Assembly (NCBI RefSeq): GCF_022024275.1 | Contig: NZ_CP091804.1 | Coordinates: forward strand, 496,001-560,000 | Reading direction: 5' to 3' | Source: Sphingopyxis sp. BSN-002 | GTDB lineage: Bacteria > Pseudomonadota > Alphaproteobacteria > Sphingomonadales > Sphingomonadaceae | Length of the DNA stretch: 64,000 nucleotides | Shown: in pieces, positions 8,633 through 16,599 of the stretch | Position numbering within the stretch: the first letter of the stretch is position 1 | Layout of the letters: every line of letters starts with the position of its first letter | The notes under the pieces: model-generated | The model's input: the letters and a program-made list of their open reading frames with translations, nothing else | Databases searched by the model: none | Told to the model about the DNA's origin: nothing | Made by a program: the position numbers and the translations under genes

Positions 8633-9477
8633 CGCAATGCCCCGGTCATCTGCCACCAGTCCGGGTGCCTTTCGGCGAGAACGGCCGCCGCGGCATCACG
8701 CTCGGCGGGCGCATCGAACAGCGCGAAACAGGTTGCGCCCGACCCCGACATGCGCGCGAGCCAGGGCTTCAGCGCCCCCAGCTCGGTCAGCACGTCGACG
8801 ATCGCCGGGCATTGCGCAACGGCAGGCCTTTGCAGATCGTTCCGCGAGGCGAAGAGCTGCGCGCGCAAATCGGCCCCAGTGAACAGCGGCCCGCGGTCGA
8901 CGCCGTCCCAAGCGGCAAAGACCGGCCCGGTAGCCACCGGCTGGCGCGGATTGACAAGCAGCACGGGTGTCCCGCCAAGCCGCAGCTCGGGCACTTCGCT
9001 CAGTTGCTCGCCGACACCGACGCCCAGGCAGGTCCGGCTGGCGACGCAGGCGGCAATATCGGCGCCGAGCGCTCCTGCCAGCCGCGCCAGCGTTGCATCG
9101 CCGACCTCGGGCAGAAATGCATCGCGCACCAGCCGCGCCATCGCAGCCGCATCGGCCGATCCACCGCCGATTCCTGCTGCAACCGGCAGCCGCTTGGTCA
9201 GCCGGATCGCCAGCGGCGGCACCCGTGCCGCGCCATAGCGTTCGCGGAGCAGCACCAGCACGCGCAGCACCAGATTGTCGGCGCCGGAACCCAGTCCTTC
9301 GGCAAACTCGCCGTCTATCGTCAGCCGGTCAGCGGTCGCTTCCTTTGCCTCGATCGCGTCGCCACCGTCGACGAACGCAAACAAGGTCTCGATCTCGTGA
9401 TAGCCATCGACCCGCCGCGCCCTGATATGGAGCGCGAGATTGATCTTGGCCCAGCCAGTTTCGTGCAGCCCCGCCAT
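8629..9477 (-). CDS. ispE: 4-diphosphocytidyl-2-C-methyl-D-erythritol kinase
   Basis: This GHMP-family kinase of about 282 residues phosphorylates CDP-methylerythritol in the non-mevalonate isoprenoid pathway. The N-terminal AKINLALHIRARRVDGYHEI is diagnostic; the ATP-binding glycine loop is PVAAGIGGGSADAAA, and a late MSGSGATCFALF closes the active site. I chose ATG 9477, giving MAGLHETGWAKINL, because it overlaps the TPR-gene stop as TGATG and matches the usual distance to AKINL; the frame can be read further upstream but not as IspE sequence. It is translationally coupled on both sides. Confidence 0.96.
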   Translation of the reverse strand: MAGLHETGWAKINLALHIRARRVDGYHEIETLFAFVDGGDAIEAKEATADRLTIDGEFAEGLGSGADNLVLRVLVLLRERYGAARVPPLAIRLTKRLPVAAGIGGGSADAAAMARLVRDAFLPEVGDATLARLAGALGADIAACVASRTCLGVGVGEQLSEVPELRLGGTPVLLVNPRQPVATGPVFAAWDGVDRGPLFTGADLRAQLFASRNDLQRPAVAQCPAIVDVLTELGALKPWLARMSGSGATCFALFDAPAERDAAAAVLAERHPDWWQMTGALR

Positions 9478-11150
9478 CAGGGGGCCGTCGTGGCGTGCGT
9501 CAGCCCGTCGCGCAATTTCGCCTCGATCCGGGTCGCCATATCGGCCTCGGCGAGCAGCGCCGCCGCCCGCCAGGTATAGCGCGCCTGGAATTTGCTTCCC
9601 GACTGCCAATAGGCATCGCCCAGATGTTCGACGATGACCGCATTGGTCGGATCGCCACGCTGCGCCTTTTCGAGCAACGCGACGGCCTCATCGGTGCGGC
9701 CGGTCAGAAAATAGGCCCAGCCGAGCGAATCCGTAATGCTCGCATTCTGCGGCTCCGCATTCCAAGCAGCCTCGATCCGCGCGAGCGACTGCGGGACGTC
9801 CTTGCGCCGTTCGATTGCCGAATAGCCGGTAAAATTCAGGATCGTCGGATCGGCGGGCGAGATCGCGAGCGCCTGATCCATAAGCTGCTTCGCCGCGTCC
9901 CAGTCATTTCCCTGCAGCAGCAGTTCAGCGCGGGCAATCAACAGGCTTCCGCGCAGGTTCCGGTCCCCGGCATCTTCGCCCAGCGTCGCCTCGATCCCGT
10001 CGTAGGCGCGAGCCGCTGCGGCTCGGTCACCGGCCTGCCGCGCGATATCGGCGAAGCGTACCAGCAGGCTGCGCGCCGGCGGCCCGTCGCTTGCGGCCGC
10101 TTCCGCTTCCCGGACCGCCATGGCCAGATCGCCCGTCCCGGCCAGAAACTCCGCACGCCGCATCTGCAGCGCCGGGGGCAATGGCTTGGGTCCGGCGAGC
10201 AGCGCGATCGCATCGGCACGTTGCCCGTTGCGATCAAGCGCCTCGACGAGCGCCGACCTTGCCGTCCAGTCCTTGTCGTCAAGCCAATAGGAAGCACGCG
10301 CGAACAGCAGGGGCAGCTTCGGGCTGCCGTTCGGCGTCCGCGCGAGCCCGTCCGCAAGCAGCCCCAGCCAATGCGCCATCCCGCCCCGCGGCGTCGACAC
10401 CGGCTGGCCGGAGAGCAGCAACACCGGGTCTTCGCGTCCGCCCGCCGCAAGGGCGATCCGCCCACGCAGAGCCTTTGCCGCGTCGCCCTGTCCCGTCGCC
10501 TCCAGCGTCGCCGCGAGACGCAGCGCGACAAGCTGGCTCGTCCTGTCCGTCAAGACGGTGTTCGCAGCCAGAACGACCGCATCGGCCGGGCGCTTCGCCA
10601 CGGCCTGGACAATCGCCGCCTCAAGCGCGATCGCCGGCTCCGGGCGCGCCCTCCCGGCGGCCGCGACGAGGTGTCGTTCGGGCGTCTGTTCACGCGCGCC
10701 GACGTCGATCCAGCTGTTAAAGGCAGGCTGGATCAGCCTCGCGATGGCGTCGCCGCCCGATTTGTCCGGTCGGCCGCCCAGATAATCGCGCGCGGCCTTC
10801 CAGTCCGACCGGCGCATCGCATCGACAATGAGCACGAGTTGCGCATCGAAACGCCGCTCGCCTGCGCTCCACAGCAGGGATGCGGCACTGCGCGCCGCGA
10901 CCAGGTCGCCCGCCTGGATCGCCTGTTCAAGCATCCGCGCGCGCAGGCCCGGAAGCTCGGGCGCCTCGCTTGCGACGATCGTCAGCGCCGCGAGCGCCGA
11001 GGCCGGATCACCCGCCTCTTCGGCGAGCTTCGCGCGCGCGAGCGCGTGGATCGCCGACCCGCCGTCACTGCTCGCAGCCTGCACAGGCCCCGCCGCGGCG
11101 AGGGCGCCGATGATCAGGGCAAAGCGAACGGGCTTACATATTGGGATAAT
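9477..11150 (-). CDS. Exported tetratricopeptide-repeat protein
   Basis: The protein of about 557 residues has an export signal (CKPVRFALIIGALAAAGPVQA) and TPR-like helical repeats along its length. The clearest are near the C-terminus, around AISPADPTILNFTGYSAIE, ITDSLGWAYFLTGRTDEAVA and VIVEHLGDAYWQSGSKFQAR. TPRs bind partner proteins, and such proteins in the periplasm often serve envelope assembly; no partner can be named. The start is unusual: no ATG, GTG or TTG lies in frame between the signal peptide and a codon at 11327 deep inside the ETF-QO gene. An ATT at 11150 has GGAGG five bases before it, and an ATA at 11141 is another option; I use 11150. It overlaps the end of ETF-QO and is coupled to ispE by TGATG. 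Confidence 0.8.
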   Translation of the reverse strand: MIPICKPVRFALIIGALAAAGPVQAASSDGGSAIHALARAKLAEEAGDPASALAALTIVASEAPELPGLRARMLEQAIQAGDLVAARSAASLLWSAGERRFDAQLVLIVDAMRRSDWKAARDYLGGRPDKSGGDAIARLIQPAFNSWIDVGAREQTPERHLVAAAGRARPEPAIALEAAIVQAVAKRPADAVVLAANTVLTDRTSQLVALRLAATLEATGQGDAAKALRGRIALAAGGREDPVLLLSGQPVSTPRGGMAHWLGLLADGLARTPNGSPKLPLLFARASYWLDDKDWTARSALVEALDRNGQRADAIALLAGPKPLPPALQMRRAEFLAGTGDLAMAVREAEAAASDGPPARSLLVRFADIARQAGDRAAAARAYDGIEATLGEDAGDRNLRGSLLIARAELLLQGNDWDAAKQLMDQALAISPADPTILNFTGYSAIERRKDVPQSLARIEAAWNAEPQNASITDSLGWAYFLTGRTDEAVALLEKAQRGDPTNAVIVEHLGDAYWQSGSKFQARYTWRAAALLAEADMATRIEAKLRDGLTHATTAP

Positions 11151-12789
11151 TGGGGCCTCCGCCGCCTTCGGGGGTGACCCAGTTGATATTCTGGGTCGGG
11201 TCCTTGATGTCGCACGTCTTGCAGTGGACGCAATTTTGCGCGTTGATGACGAACCTGGGATTGCCCTCGTCCTGCCCGACGATCTCGTACACTCCCGCCG
11301 GGCAGTAACGCTGCGCCGGCTCGTCATACATCGGCAGATTATATTCGACCGGGATCGACGGATCCTTCAGCTGCAGGTGGACCGGCTGGTCCTCCTCGTG
11401 ATTGGTGTTCGACAGGAACACCGAGGACAGCCGGTCGAAGGTCAGCACGCCATCGGGCTTCGGATAATCGGGTTTCGGCATCATGTCGGCGCGGTACAGC
11501 GTCGTGTTGTCCGGATGGTGCTTCATCGTGAAGGGCACGCGAATGCCCAGCGTTTCGAGCCACATCGTCATGCCCGAGAAGATCGTGCCGGCGAAATCGC
11601 CGAACTTCTCGACCAGCGGCAGGACGTTGCGGACGACGCTCAGTTCCTTCTTCACCCAGCTCTCTTCGAACGCCCCCTGATAGGCATCCAGCGTGTCGCC
11701 CGTCCGGCCCGCAGCCACCGCGGCAAAGGCCGCTTCGGCCGCCATCATGCCCGATTTCATTGCGGTATGCGTGCCCTTGATCCGCGGCACGTTGAGGAAC
11801 CCTGCGGTATCGCCGATCAGCACGCCGCCGGGGAACGCAAGCTTCGGAACCGACTGCAGACCGCCGTCGCTGATCGCGCGGGCGCCATAGGAGACGCGCT
11901 TGCCGCCCTTCAGGATCTTCGCGATCTCGGGATGCGTCTTCCACTTCTGCATCTCCTGGAACGGCGAGATATGCGGATTGCGATAGTTGAGCCAGGTCAC
12001 GAAACCCAATGCGACCTGCCCGTTCGCCTGATGATAGAGGAAGCCGCCGCCGTTGGCATTCTCGTCGAGCGGCCAGCCCTGCGTATGGATGACGCGGCCC
12101 GCAGCATGGTTCTCGGGCTTGATGTCCCACAATTCTTTGACGCCGATGCCGTAAACCTGCGGCTCGCTGTCTGCGTCGAGCGCAAATTGCGGCTTCAGCA
12201 TCTTGGTCAGGTGCCCGCGTACGCCCTCGGCAAAGAAGGTGTATTTCGCGTGGAGTTCGAGACCGGGCGCATAGTCGGGCTTGTGGCTGCCGTCGCGCGC
12301 GATCCCCATGTCGCCGGTCGCGACGCCCTTTACCGAGCCGTCATCGTTATACAGGATTTCGGCAGCGGCGAAGCCGGGGAATATCTCGACCCCCAGCCCT
12401 TCGGCCTGTTCGGCGAGCCAGCGACACAGATTGCCGAGGCTGCCGGTATAGGTACCCTTGTTGTGCATGAAGGGCGGCGTGATGATGTGCGGCAGGCTGA
12501 ATTTCTTCGCCTTGGTCAGCACCCAGTGCTGGTTGTCGTTGACCGGCACTTCGGCGAGCGGGCAGCCCTGCGTGCGCCAGTCGGGCAGCAATTCGTCGAG
12601 CCCTTTCGGGTCGATAACCGCACCCGACAGGATGTGTGCGCCGACTTCCGACCCCTTTTCGAGGATACAGACCGACAGCTCGCTGCCCGCCTCGTTCGCC
12701 AGCTGCTTCAGCCGGATCGCCGCCGAAAGCCCCGCAGGCCCCGCCCCGACGATCACGACGTCATAGGGCATCGATTCCCGTTCGCTCAC
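11134..12789 (-). CDS. Electron transfer flavoprotein-ubiquinone oxidoreductase
   Basis: This membrane-attached flavoprotein of about 551 residues passes electrons from reduced electron-transfer flavoprotein to ubiquinone, linking fatty-acid and amino-acid oxidation to the respiratory chain. It has the FAD-binding VVIVGAGPAGLSAAIRL at the N-terminus, GVLIGDTAGFLNVPRIKGTH in the middle, and a C-terminal [4Fe-4S] ligand set in NCVHCKTCDIKDPTQNINWV, the family signature. I chose GTG 12789 because AAAGG lies upstream at good spacing; an ATG at 12825 would add 12 residues with no recognisable ribosome site. It heads the minus-strand operon, with a divergent gene and promoter region beyond. The etfAB genes are not in the window. 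Confidence 0.95.
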   Translation of the reverse strand: MSERESMPYDVVIVGAGPAGLSAAIRLKQLANEAGSELSVCILEKGSEVGAHILSGAVIDPKGLDELLPDWRTQGCPLAEVPVNDNQHWVLTKAKKFSLPHIITPPFMHNKGTYTGSLGNLCRWLAEQAEGLGVEIFPGFAAAEILYNDDGSVKGVATGDMGIARDGSHKPDYAPGLELHAKYTFFAEGVRGHLTKMLKPQFALDADSEPQVYGIGVKELWDIKPENHAAGRVIHTQGWPLDENANGGGFLYHQANGQVALGFVTWLNYRNPHISPFQEMQKWKTHPEIAKILKGGKRVSYGARAISDGGLQSVPKLAFPGGVLIGDTAGFLNVPRIKGTHTAMKSGMMAAEAAFAAVAAGRTGDTLDAYQGAFEESWVKKELSVVRNVLPLVEKFGDFAGTIFSGMTMWLETLGIRVPFTMKHHPDNTTLYRADMMPKPDYPKPDGVLTFDRLSSVFLSNTNHEEDQPVHLQLKDPSIPVEYNLPMYDEPAQRYCPAGVYEIVGQDEGNPRFVINAQNCVHCKTCDIKDPTQNINWVTPEGGGGPNYPNM

Positions 12790-12872
12790 CGCAAGTACCT
12801 TTCTGCCGTCCCCGCGCGGGATCATTCATCGTGTCCCGCGCTCATTCTGTCACGAAATGCGATGCCTTCCAA

Positions 12873-12904
12873 TTGACGCGTCCGTCAACTGTCTGTTTGA
12901 AACA
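12873..12904. promoter_or_regulatory. Palindromic divergent promoter region between ETF-QO and the UDG-like gene
   Basis: TTGACG (12873-12878) and its inverted copy CGTCAA (12883-12888) give a good -35 hexamer on each strand within one 16-bp palindrome. A second palindrome, TGTTT-G-AAACA, follows at 12894-12904. For the plus strand, TTTGAA at 12896-12901 sits 17 bases after TTGACG and would place transcription start at or next to the UDG-like ATG (12910). Motifs are seen; promoter function is inferred, and a repressor could use either palindrome. Confidence 0.4.
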
Positions 12905-12909
12905 AAATC

Positions 12910-13695
12910 ATGGGTGGGCGAAATTCCGCGTTGCTGGCCGAAAGCTATACTGACTGGTGGTCGCTGGCGGGCGTCGATGCGCTCGTCGGCGAGGTGCCGG
13001 CGGGCTGGCTCGACGTGCCTGCAGCGAACGACGGTGCGGCAAAGCCGAAGATTTCGCCGATTGCCGAGCCAGAAGCCGCTCCGCTTCCCGCAGCGCTGCA
13101 ACGGCAGGAAGCGCCCGTAGGAGCGGAGGCGAAGGGCCCGATCGAGCTTCCCGCCGATTGGGACACGTTCCGGAACTGGCTGGCAAACAGCCCCGACGTT
13201 CCCGGCAGCCAATGGGATGCACGCCGCGTTCTCCCCGTTGGCAATCCCGAAGCGCCGCTCATGCTCCTTACCGCCTGGCCCGAAATGGACGACCAGCGCG
13301 ACGGCGAACTTTTCGCCGGCCCCGCCGGCCAGCTCCTCGACGCGATGCTTCGCGCGATCGGCACGACGCGCAGCGATTGCTATCTCGCCAGTCTCGCGAT
13401 CACACGTCCGCCGGGCGGACGCATCGACGAACGCGACGCGGCTGAACTCGACCGGCTGCTCTGGCATCATCTGCGACTGGCAAAGCCTGAACGGCTGCTG
13501 CTGATCGGCAGCGACATCGTCCGCATGACGGCGAACATCCAGCTTGCCGATGCGCGCGGAAAGTTACTCGATATTAACCAAGATGGCCGCAAGGTGGACG
13601 CCGTAGCCGTCGCGCATCCCGCGATGCTGCTAGCCCGGCCGGCACAGAAAGCCGCCGCCTGGGACAGCCTGAAACTGTTCAACCGGGGACGTTGA
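12910..13695 (+). CDS. Uracil-DNA-glycosylase-superfamily protein, atypical
   Basis: The 261-residue protein has the UDG-fold pattern of family 4: DGELFAGPAGQLLDAML in the position of the PF.GRAGQLLD motif, YLASLAITRPPGG, ERLLLIGSDIV, and a late VAHPAMLLARPAQKAAAWDSL like the family's HPAYLLR...K segment. Classical family-4 enzymes hold an Fe-S cluster through four cysteines; only one Cys (in SDCYLASL) is visible here, and the GE-PG-E-D motif reads TAWPEMDDQ. It also has a Pro/Ala-rich N-terminal part of about 85 residues. It may be a diverged glycosylase or a non-catalytic relative. No Shine-Dalgarno precedes the ATG. The lytic transglycosylase gene follows after three bases. Confidence 0.7.
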   Translation: MGGRNSALLAESYTDWWSLAGVDALVGEVPAGWLDVPAANDGAAKPKISPIAEPEAAPLPAALQRQEAPVGAEAKGPIELPADWDTFRNWLANSPDVPGSQWDARRVLPVGNPEAPLMLLTAWPEMDDQRDGELFAGPAGQLLDAMLRAIGTTRSDCYLASLAITRPPGGRIDERDAAELDRLLWHHLRLAKPERLLLIGSDIVRMTANIQLADARGKLLDINQDGRKVDAVAVAHPAMLLARPAQKAAAWDSLKLFNRGR

Positions 13696-13698
13696 CAG

Positions 13699-15465
13699 AT
13701 GCAGAATATGACAAAGACTCTCCTTTCGTGCGCCGTTGTCGCGCTGACTCTGGGAACGGTTCCGGCCTTCGCCGCCGATGCCGGCCCGTCCGACTTCACG
13801 TCGGCGCCGCAGACCGTGCCCGACACGCTCTCGTCGAAACAGAAGCAGCTTTACACGCAGGTCCTGACCGCGATCCGCGGCCAGCGCTGGGCGGAAGCCA
13901 AATCGCTGATCGGCGACGACAACGGCCCGCTCGGCGATTTCCTTCGTGCCGAACTGCTGACAGCCGCGAACAGCCCGAAGGCGGAAATCGGCGACCTGAT
14001 GCCGGTTTTGTCGCGTTCGCCGCAACTGCCGCAGGCCGAACAGCTCGGCCGCCTCGCCACGAAACGCGGCGCAACCGATCTGCCCACCCTTCCCTTGCAG
14101 GCACGCCTCAGCTGGGCGGGAACCGCGCCGCGCCGGGTTGGCGCAGACAGCGTCGGCGACCCCTCGGCCTCGGGATTGGCTCGCACGATCCCCGACCGGA
14201 TCAAGAATGACGACCCGGCAGGCGCCGAAGCGCTCTATCTTGCCGCCGCCGACAGGCTGACGCCCGAAGCCCGCGACGAATGGCGTCAGAAGATCGCCTG
14301 GTCCTATTATATCGAGAATGACGACGCCAACGCGCTTCGCCTGTCGACCGAATGCGTTGCAAGTCGCGGCGCTTGGCCGACGCAGGCCGCATGGGTGCAA
14401 GGCCTCGCCTCGTGGCGCCTCCGCGACTATCGCACCGCACTGAACGCCTTCGACCGCGTCGCCCGCGAGGCGCCCGACAGCGAGTTGCGCGCCGCCGCCT
14501 ATTATTGGGCCGCCCGCGCCGCGATCGCGGTTGGCGAACCCGCGTCCGTCCAGCCGCGCCTGCGCGCTGCCGCTGCAAACGAGGAAACCTTTTACGGCCT
14601 GCTCGCGGCCGAAACGCTCGGCGTGGAAGCGGGCACGCAGCGCGAGAATGTCCGCGCCGACCGCAGTGCCTGGCGCGCGCTCGAAGACCTGCCCAACGTC
14701 CGCGCCGCCATGGCCTTTTCGGAGATCGGCGAAGACGGCTACGCCGACGAACTGCTCCGCCATCAGGCGCGCATCGGCGACCCCCGCCAGCACGAACAAC
14801 TGATCGGCATGGCGCAGGCGCTCAGCCTGCCCGAAACGCAGCTCTGGCTCGCGCACAATACACCGCAGGGCCGCAAGCTCGCGGCCGCCACGCGCTATCC
14901 GCAGCCGAAATGGGAACCGAATGGCGGCTGGCGGGTCGATCCCGCGCTCGTCTTTGCGCACACACTTCAGGAATCGCGCTTCCAGAAGAAGGCCGTCAGC
15001 CCCGCAGGCGCGATGGGCCTGATGCAGGTGCGTCCGGGCACGGCGTCGGACCTTGCCCGCTGGGGCGGCGATGGCCGGGCTCCCGGGGATCTGAAAGTTC
15101 CGGCAGTCAACATGGATTTCGGGCAGCGCTATCTGCAATATCTCAGCAAGGACAGCTCGACCGGCGGGCAATTGCCCAAGGTCATCGCCGCCTACAACGC
15201 GGGGCCCGCACCGATCGCGCGCTGGCAGACCGAGATACGCGATGGCGGCGATCCGCTGCTGTACATCGAATCGATCCCCTATTGGGAAACGCGCGGCTAT
15301 GTCGGCATCGTACTGCGCAACTACTGGATGTACGAGGCGCAGCAGGGCAAGCCCTCGGTGAGCCGCGATGCACTGGCGCAGGGCAAATGGCCGCGCTTCC
15401 CCGACAGCAAGGACCGCGTGCGGCTGACCTATGCCGGTCCCGCGAGCCTCGCCAATGCCGATTGA
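13699..15465 (+). CDS. Soluble lytic murein transglycosylase (Slt type)
   Basis: The 588-residue periplasmic enzyme cleaves peptidoglycan between MurNAc and GlcNAc with formation of the 1,6-anhydro end. The signal peptide [20 protein letters not shown] ends in AFA-A at about residue 26. A long alpha-superhelical region (about 40-400), as in E. coli Slt70, leads to the catalytic domain. That domain holds [20 protein letters not shown], with the acid Glu in QESRF, followed by [20 protein letters not shown] and YVGIVLRNY, the SLT motifs in order. A second ATG three codons in is equally possible as start. The moaB gene begins inside its last codons. Confidence 0.93.
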   Translation: MQNMTKTLLSCAVVALTLGTVPAFAADAGPSDFTSAPQTVPDTLSSKQKQLYTQVLTAIRGQRWAEAKSLIGDDNGPLGDFLRAELLTAANSPKAEIGDLMPVLSRSPQLPQAEQLGRLATKRGATDLPTLPLQARLSWAGTAPRRVGADSVGDPSASGLARTIPDRIKNDDPAGAEALYLAAADRLTPEARDEWRQKIAWSYYIENDDANALRLSTECVASRGAWPTQAAWVQGLASWRLRDYRTALNAFDRVAREAPDSELRAAAYYWAARAAIAVGEPASVQPRLRAAAANEETFYGLLAAETLGVEAGTQRENVRADRSAWRALEDLPNVRAAMAFSEIGEDGYADELLRHQARIGDPRQHEQLIGMAQALSLPETQLWLAHNTPQGRKLAAATRYPQPKWEPNGGWRVDPALVFAHTLQESRFQKKAVSPAGAMGLMQVRPGTASDLARWGGDGRAPGDLKVPAVNMDFGQRYLQYLSKDSSTGGQLPKVIAAYNAGPAPIARWQTEIRDGGDPLLYIESIPYWETRGYVGIVLRNYWMYEAQQGKPSVSRDALAQGKWPRFPDSKDRVRLTYAGPASLANAD

Positions 15466-15979
15466 CGAAAGCCTGCCGTTCCGACCGGTCCGGATCGCCG
15501 TGCTGACCGTGTCGGACAGCCGTAGCGAAGCGACCGACAAGTCGGGCGACAAGCTCGAGGAACTGCTCACCGCCGCCGGCCACATCCTCGCTGCGCGTGC
15601 GATCATTCCCGACGAGGGCGACCTGATCGTCTCGCGCCTCCACAACTGGATCGACGATCCCGAAGTCGATGTCGTCATCACCACCGGCGGGACGGGCGTC
15701 ACCGGGCGCGATGTCACACCCGAAGCGTTGCACCGTCTCGACGGCAAGGATATTCCCGGCTTCGGCGAACTGTTCCGCTGGCTCAGCTATCAGAAGATCG
15801 GCACCTCGACGATCCAGTCGCGCGCCTGCGCCATCGTCGCGCGCGGCACCTATATCTTCGCGCTCCCCGGTTCGACAGGTGCCGTGACCGACGCGTGGGA
15901 AGGCATATTGTCGACCCAGCTCGACAGCCGCCACAAGCCTTGCAACTTCGTCGAACTGATGCCACGCCTCATGGAATGA
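15455..15979 (+). CDS. moaB: Molybdenum cofactor biosynthesis protein B
   Basis: The 174-residue MoaB/Mog-fold protein binds molybdopterin and is proposed to adenylylate it before metal insertion. Signature segments are [19 protein letters not shown] near the N-terminus, [20 protein letters not shown] for the pterin/nucleotide loop, and [17 protein letters not shown]. The start at ATG 15455 gives [21 protein letters not shown] and overlaps the upstream transglycosylase gene by 11 bases; an upstream GTG-type start at 15431 would add only eight unrelated residues. The pathway genes moaC and moeA lie about 24 kb away in the trp run, so Moco genes are dispersed here. Confidence 0.93.
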   Translation: MPIDESLPFRPVRIAVLTVSDSRSEATDKSGDKLEELLTAAGHILAARAIIPDEGDLIVSRLHNWIDDPEVDVVITTGGTGVTGRDVTPEALHRLDGKDIPGFGELFRWLSYQKIGTSTIQSRACAIVARGTYIFALPGSTGAVTDAWEGILSTQLDSRHKPCNFVELMPRLME

Positions 15980-16578
15980 GGCATTTTCTGGCGCTTGCCG
16001 CTCTTTCAGTTCTCGTCGGATGCGCCGCGAAGACGCCTCCTTCGTCGATCACTACGTCCCCCGATCAATGCCGCCTTACCAGGGACGACCTGATAGCCAA
16101 TCGTTCGCTTTCATGGTCCGAGTTCGATCAGCGCCAGAACAGCCGCACGTCATGGAGCGCCCTCGGATCGGCCGGATGCCACGATGCGGCGGCGATTGCC
16201 TATGCCGATTATCTTGCCTTCGGCCCGCCGATAGCCGGCGAGCGATACCAGACGACGGCACGCTTTCATCTGGGCAGGTCGCTGGCCTATGCAGGCCGGA
16301 CCGAAGAGGCCGCGCGGATAATCGCCACTGCCCGCCGAGAGACCGAAGTCGGTGGTTTGCATTGGAACGATTATGTCCAGGGAACGGTCGCGTTCCTCAC
16401 CCGAGACCGCGAAACGCTGGCCGCACGGCAGGCCTCGCTCGCCACGCAATCGGGCTTTGCCGACCGGATGAACGCGGGCGTTCTTGCCGGTTTGCTTCAT
16501 TGCTGGGACCGCCCCTATCTGGAGGCAGCGGCGCTCGCCTGCACGACGGCAAGCGGATATCAAATGCCCGCCGAATAG
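15976..16578 (+). CDS. Predicted lipoprotein with TPR-like helices, unknown function
   Basis: This lipoprotein of about 200 residues has the signal [19 protein letters not shown], with the lipobox Cys at residue 17. The mature part is largely helical, with SEL1/TPR-like spacing ([50 protein letters not shown]) and two further Cys residues. I cannot assign a family with certainty. The ATG overlaps the moaB stop as ATGA, which fixes the start. Its stop is only a few bases before the SOS box of the next gene. Confidence 0.72.
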   Translation: MRHFLALAALSVLVGCAAKTPPSSITTSPDQCRLTRDDLIANRSLSWSEFDQRQNSRTSWSALGSAGCHDAAAIAYADYLAFGPPIAGERYQTTARFHLGRSLAYAGRTEEAARIIATARRETEVGGLHWNDYVQGTVAFLTRDRETLAARQASLATQSGFADRMNAGVLAGLLHCWDRPYLEAAALACTTASGYQMPAE

Positions 16579-16581
16579 TTT

Positions 16582-16596
16582 GTTCTTCATTTGTTC
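16582..16596 (+). promoter_or_regulatory. Predicted LexA operator (SOS box) of the radical-SAM gene
   Basis: GTTCTTCATTTGTTC is an exact match to the alphaproteobacterial LexA site GTTC-N7-GTTC. It lies between the upstream stop codon (16578) and the start of the PA0069-like gene. A TACAAT -10 element at 16609-16614 suggests transcription starting near 16621, which would put the box over the -35 region. LexA itself is encoded in this window with the same operator type. Confidence 0.75.
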
Positions 16597-16599
16597 CAT

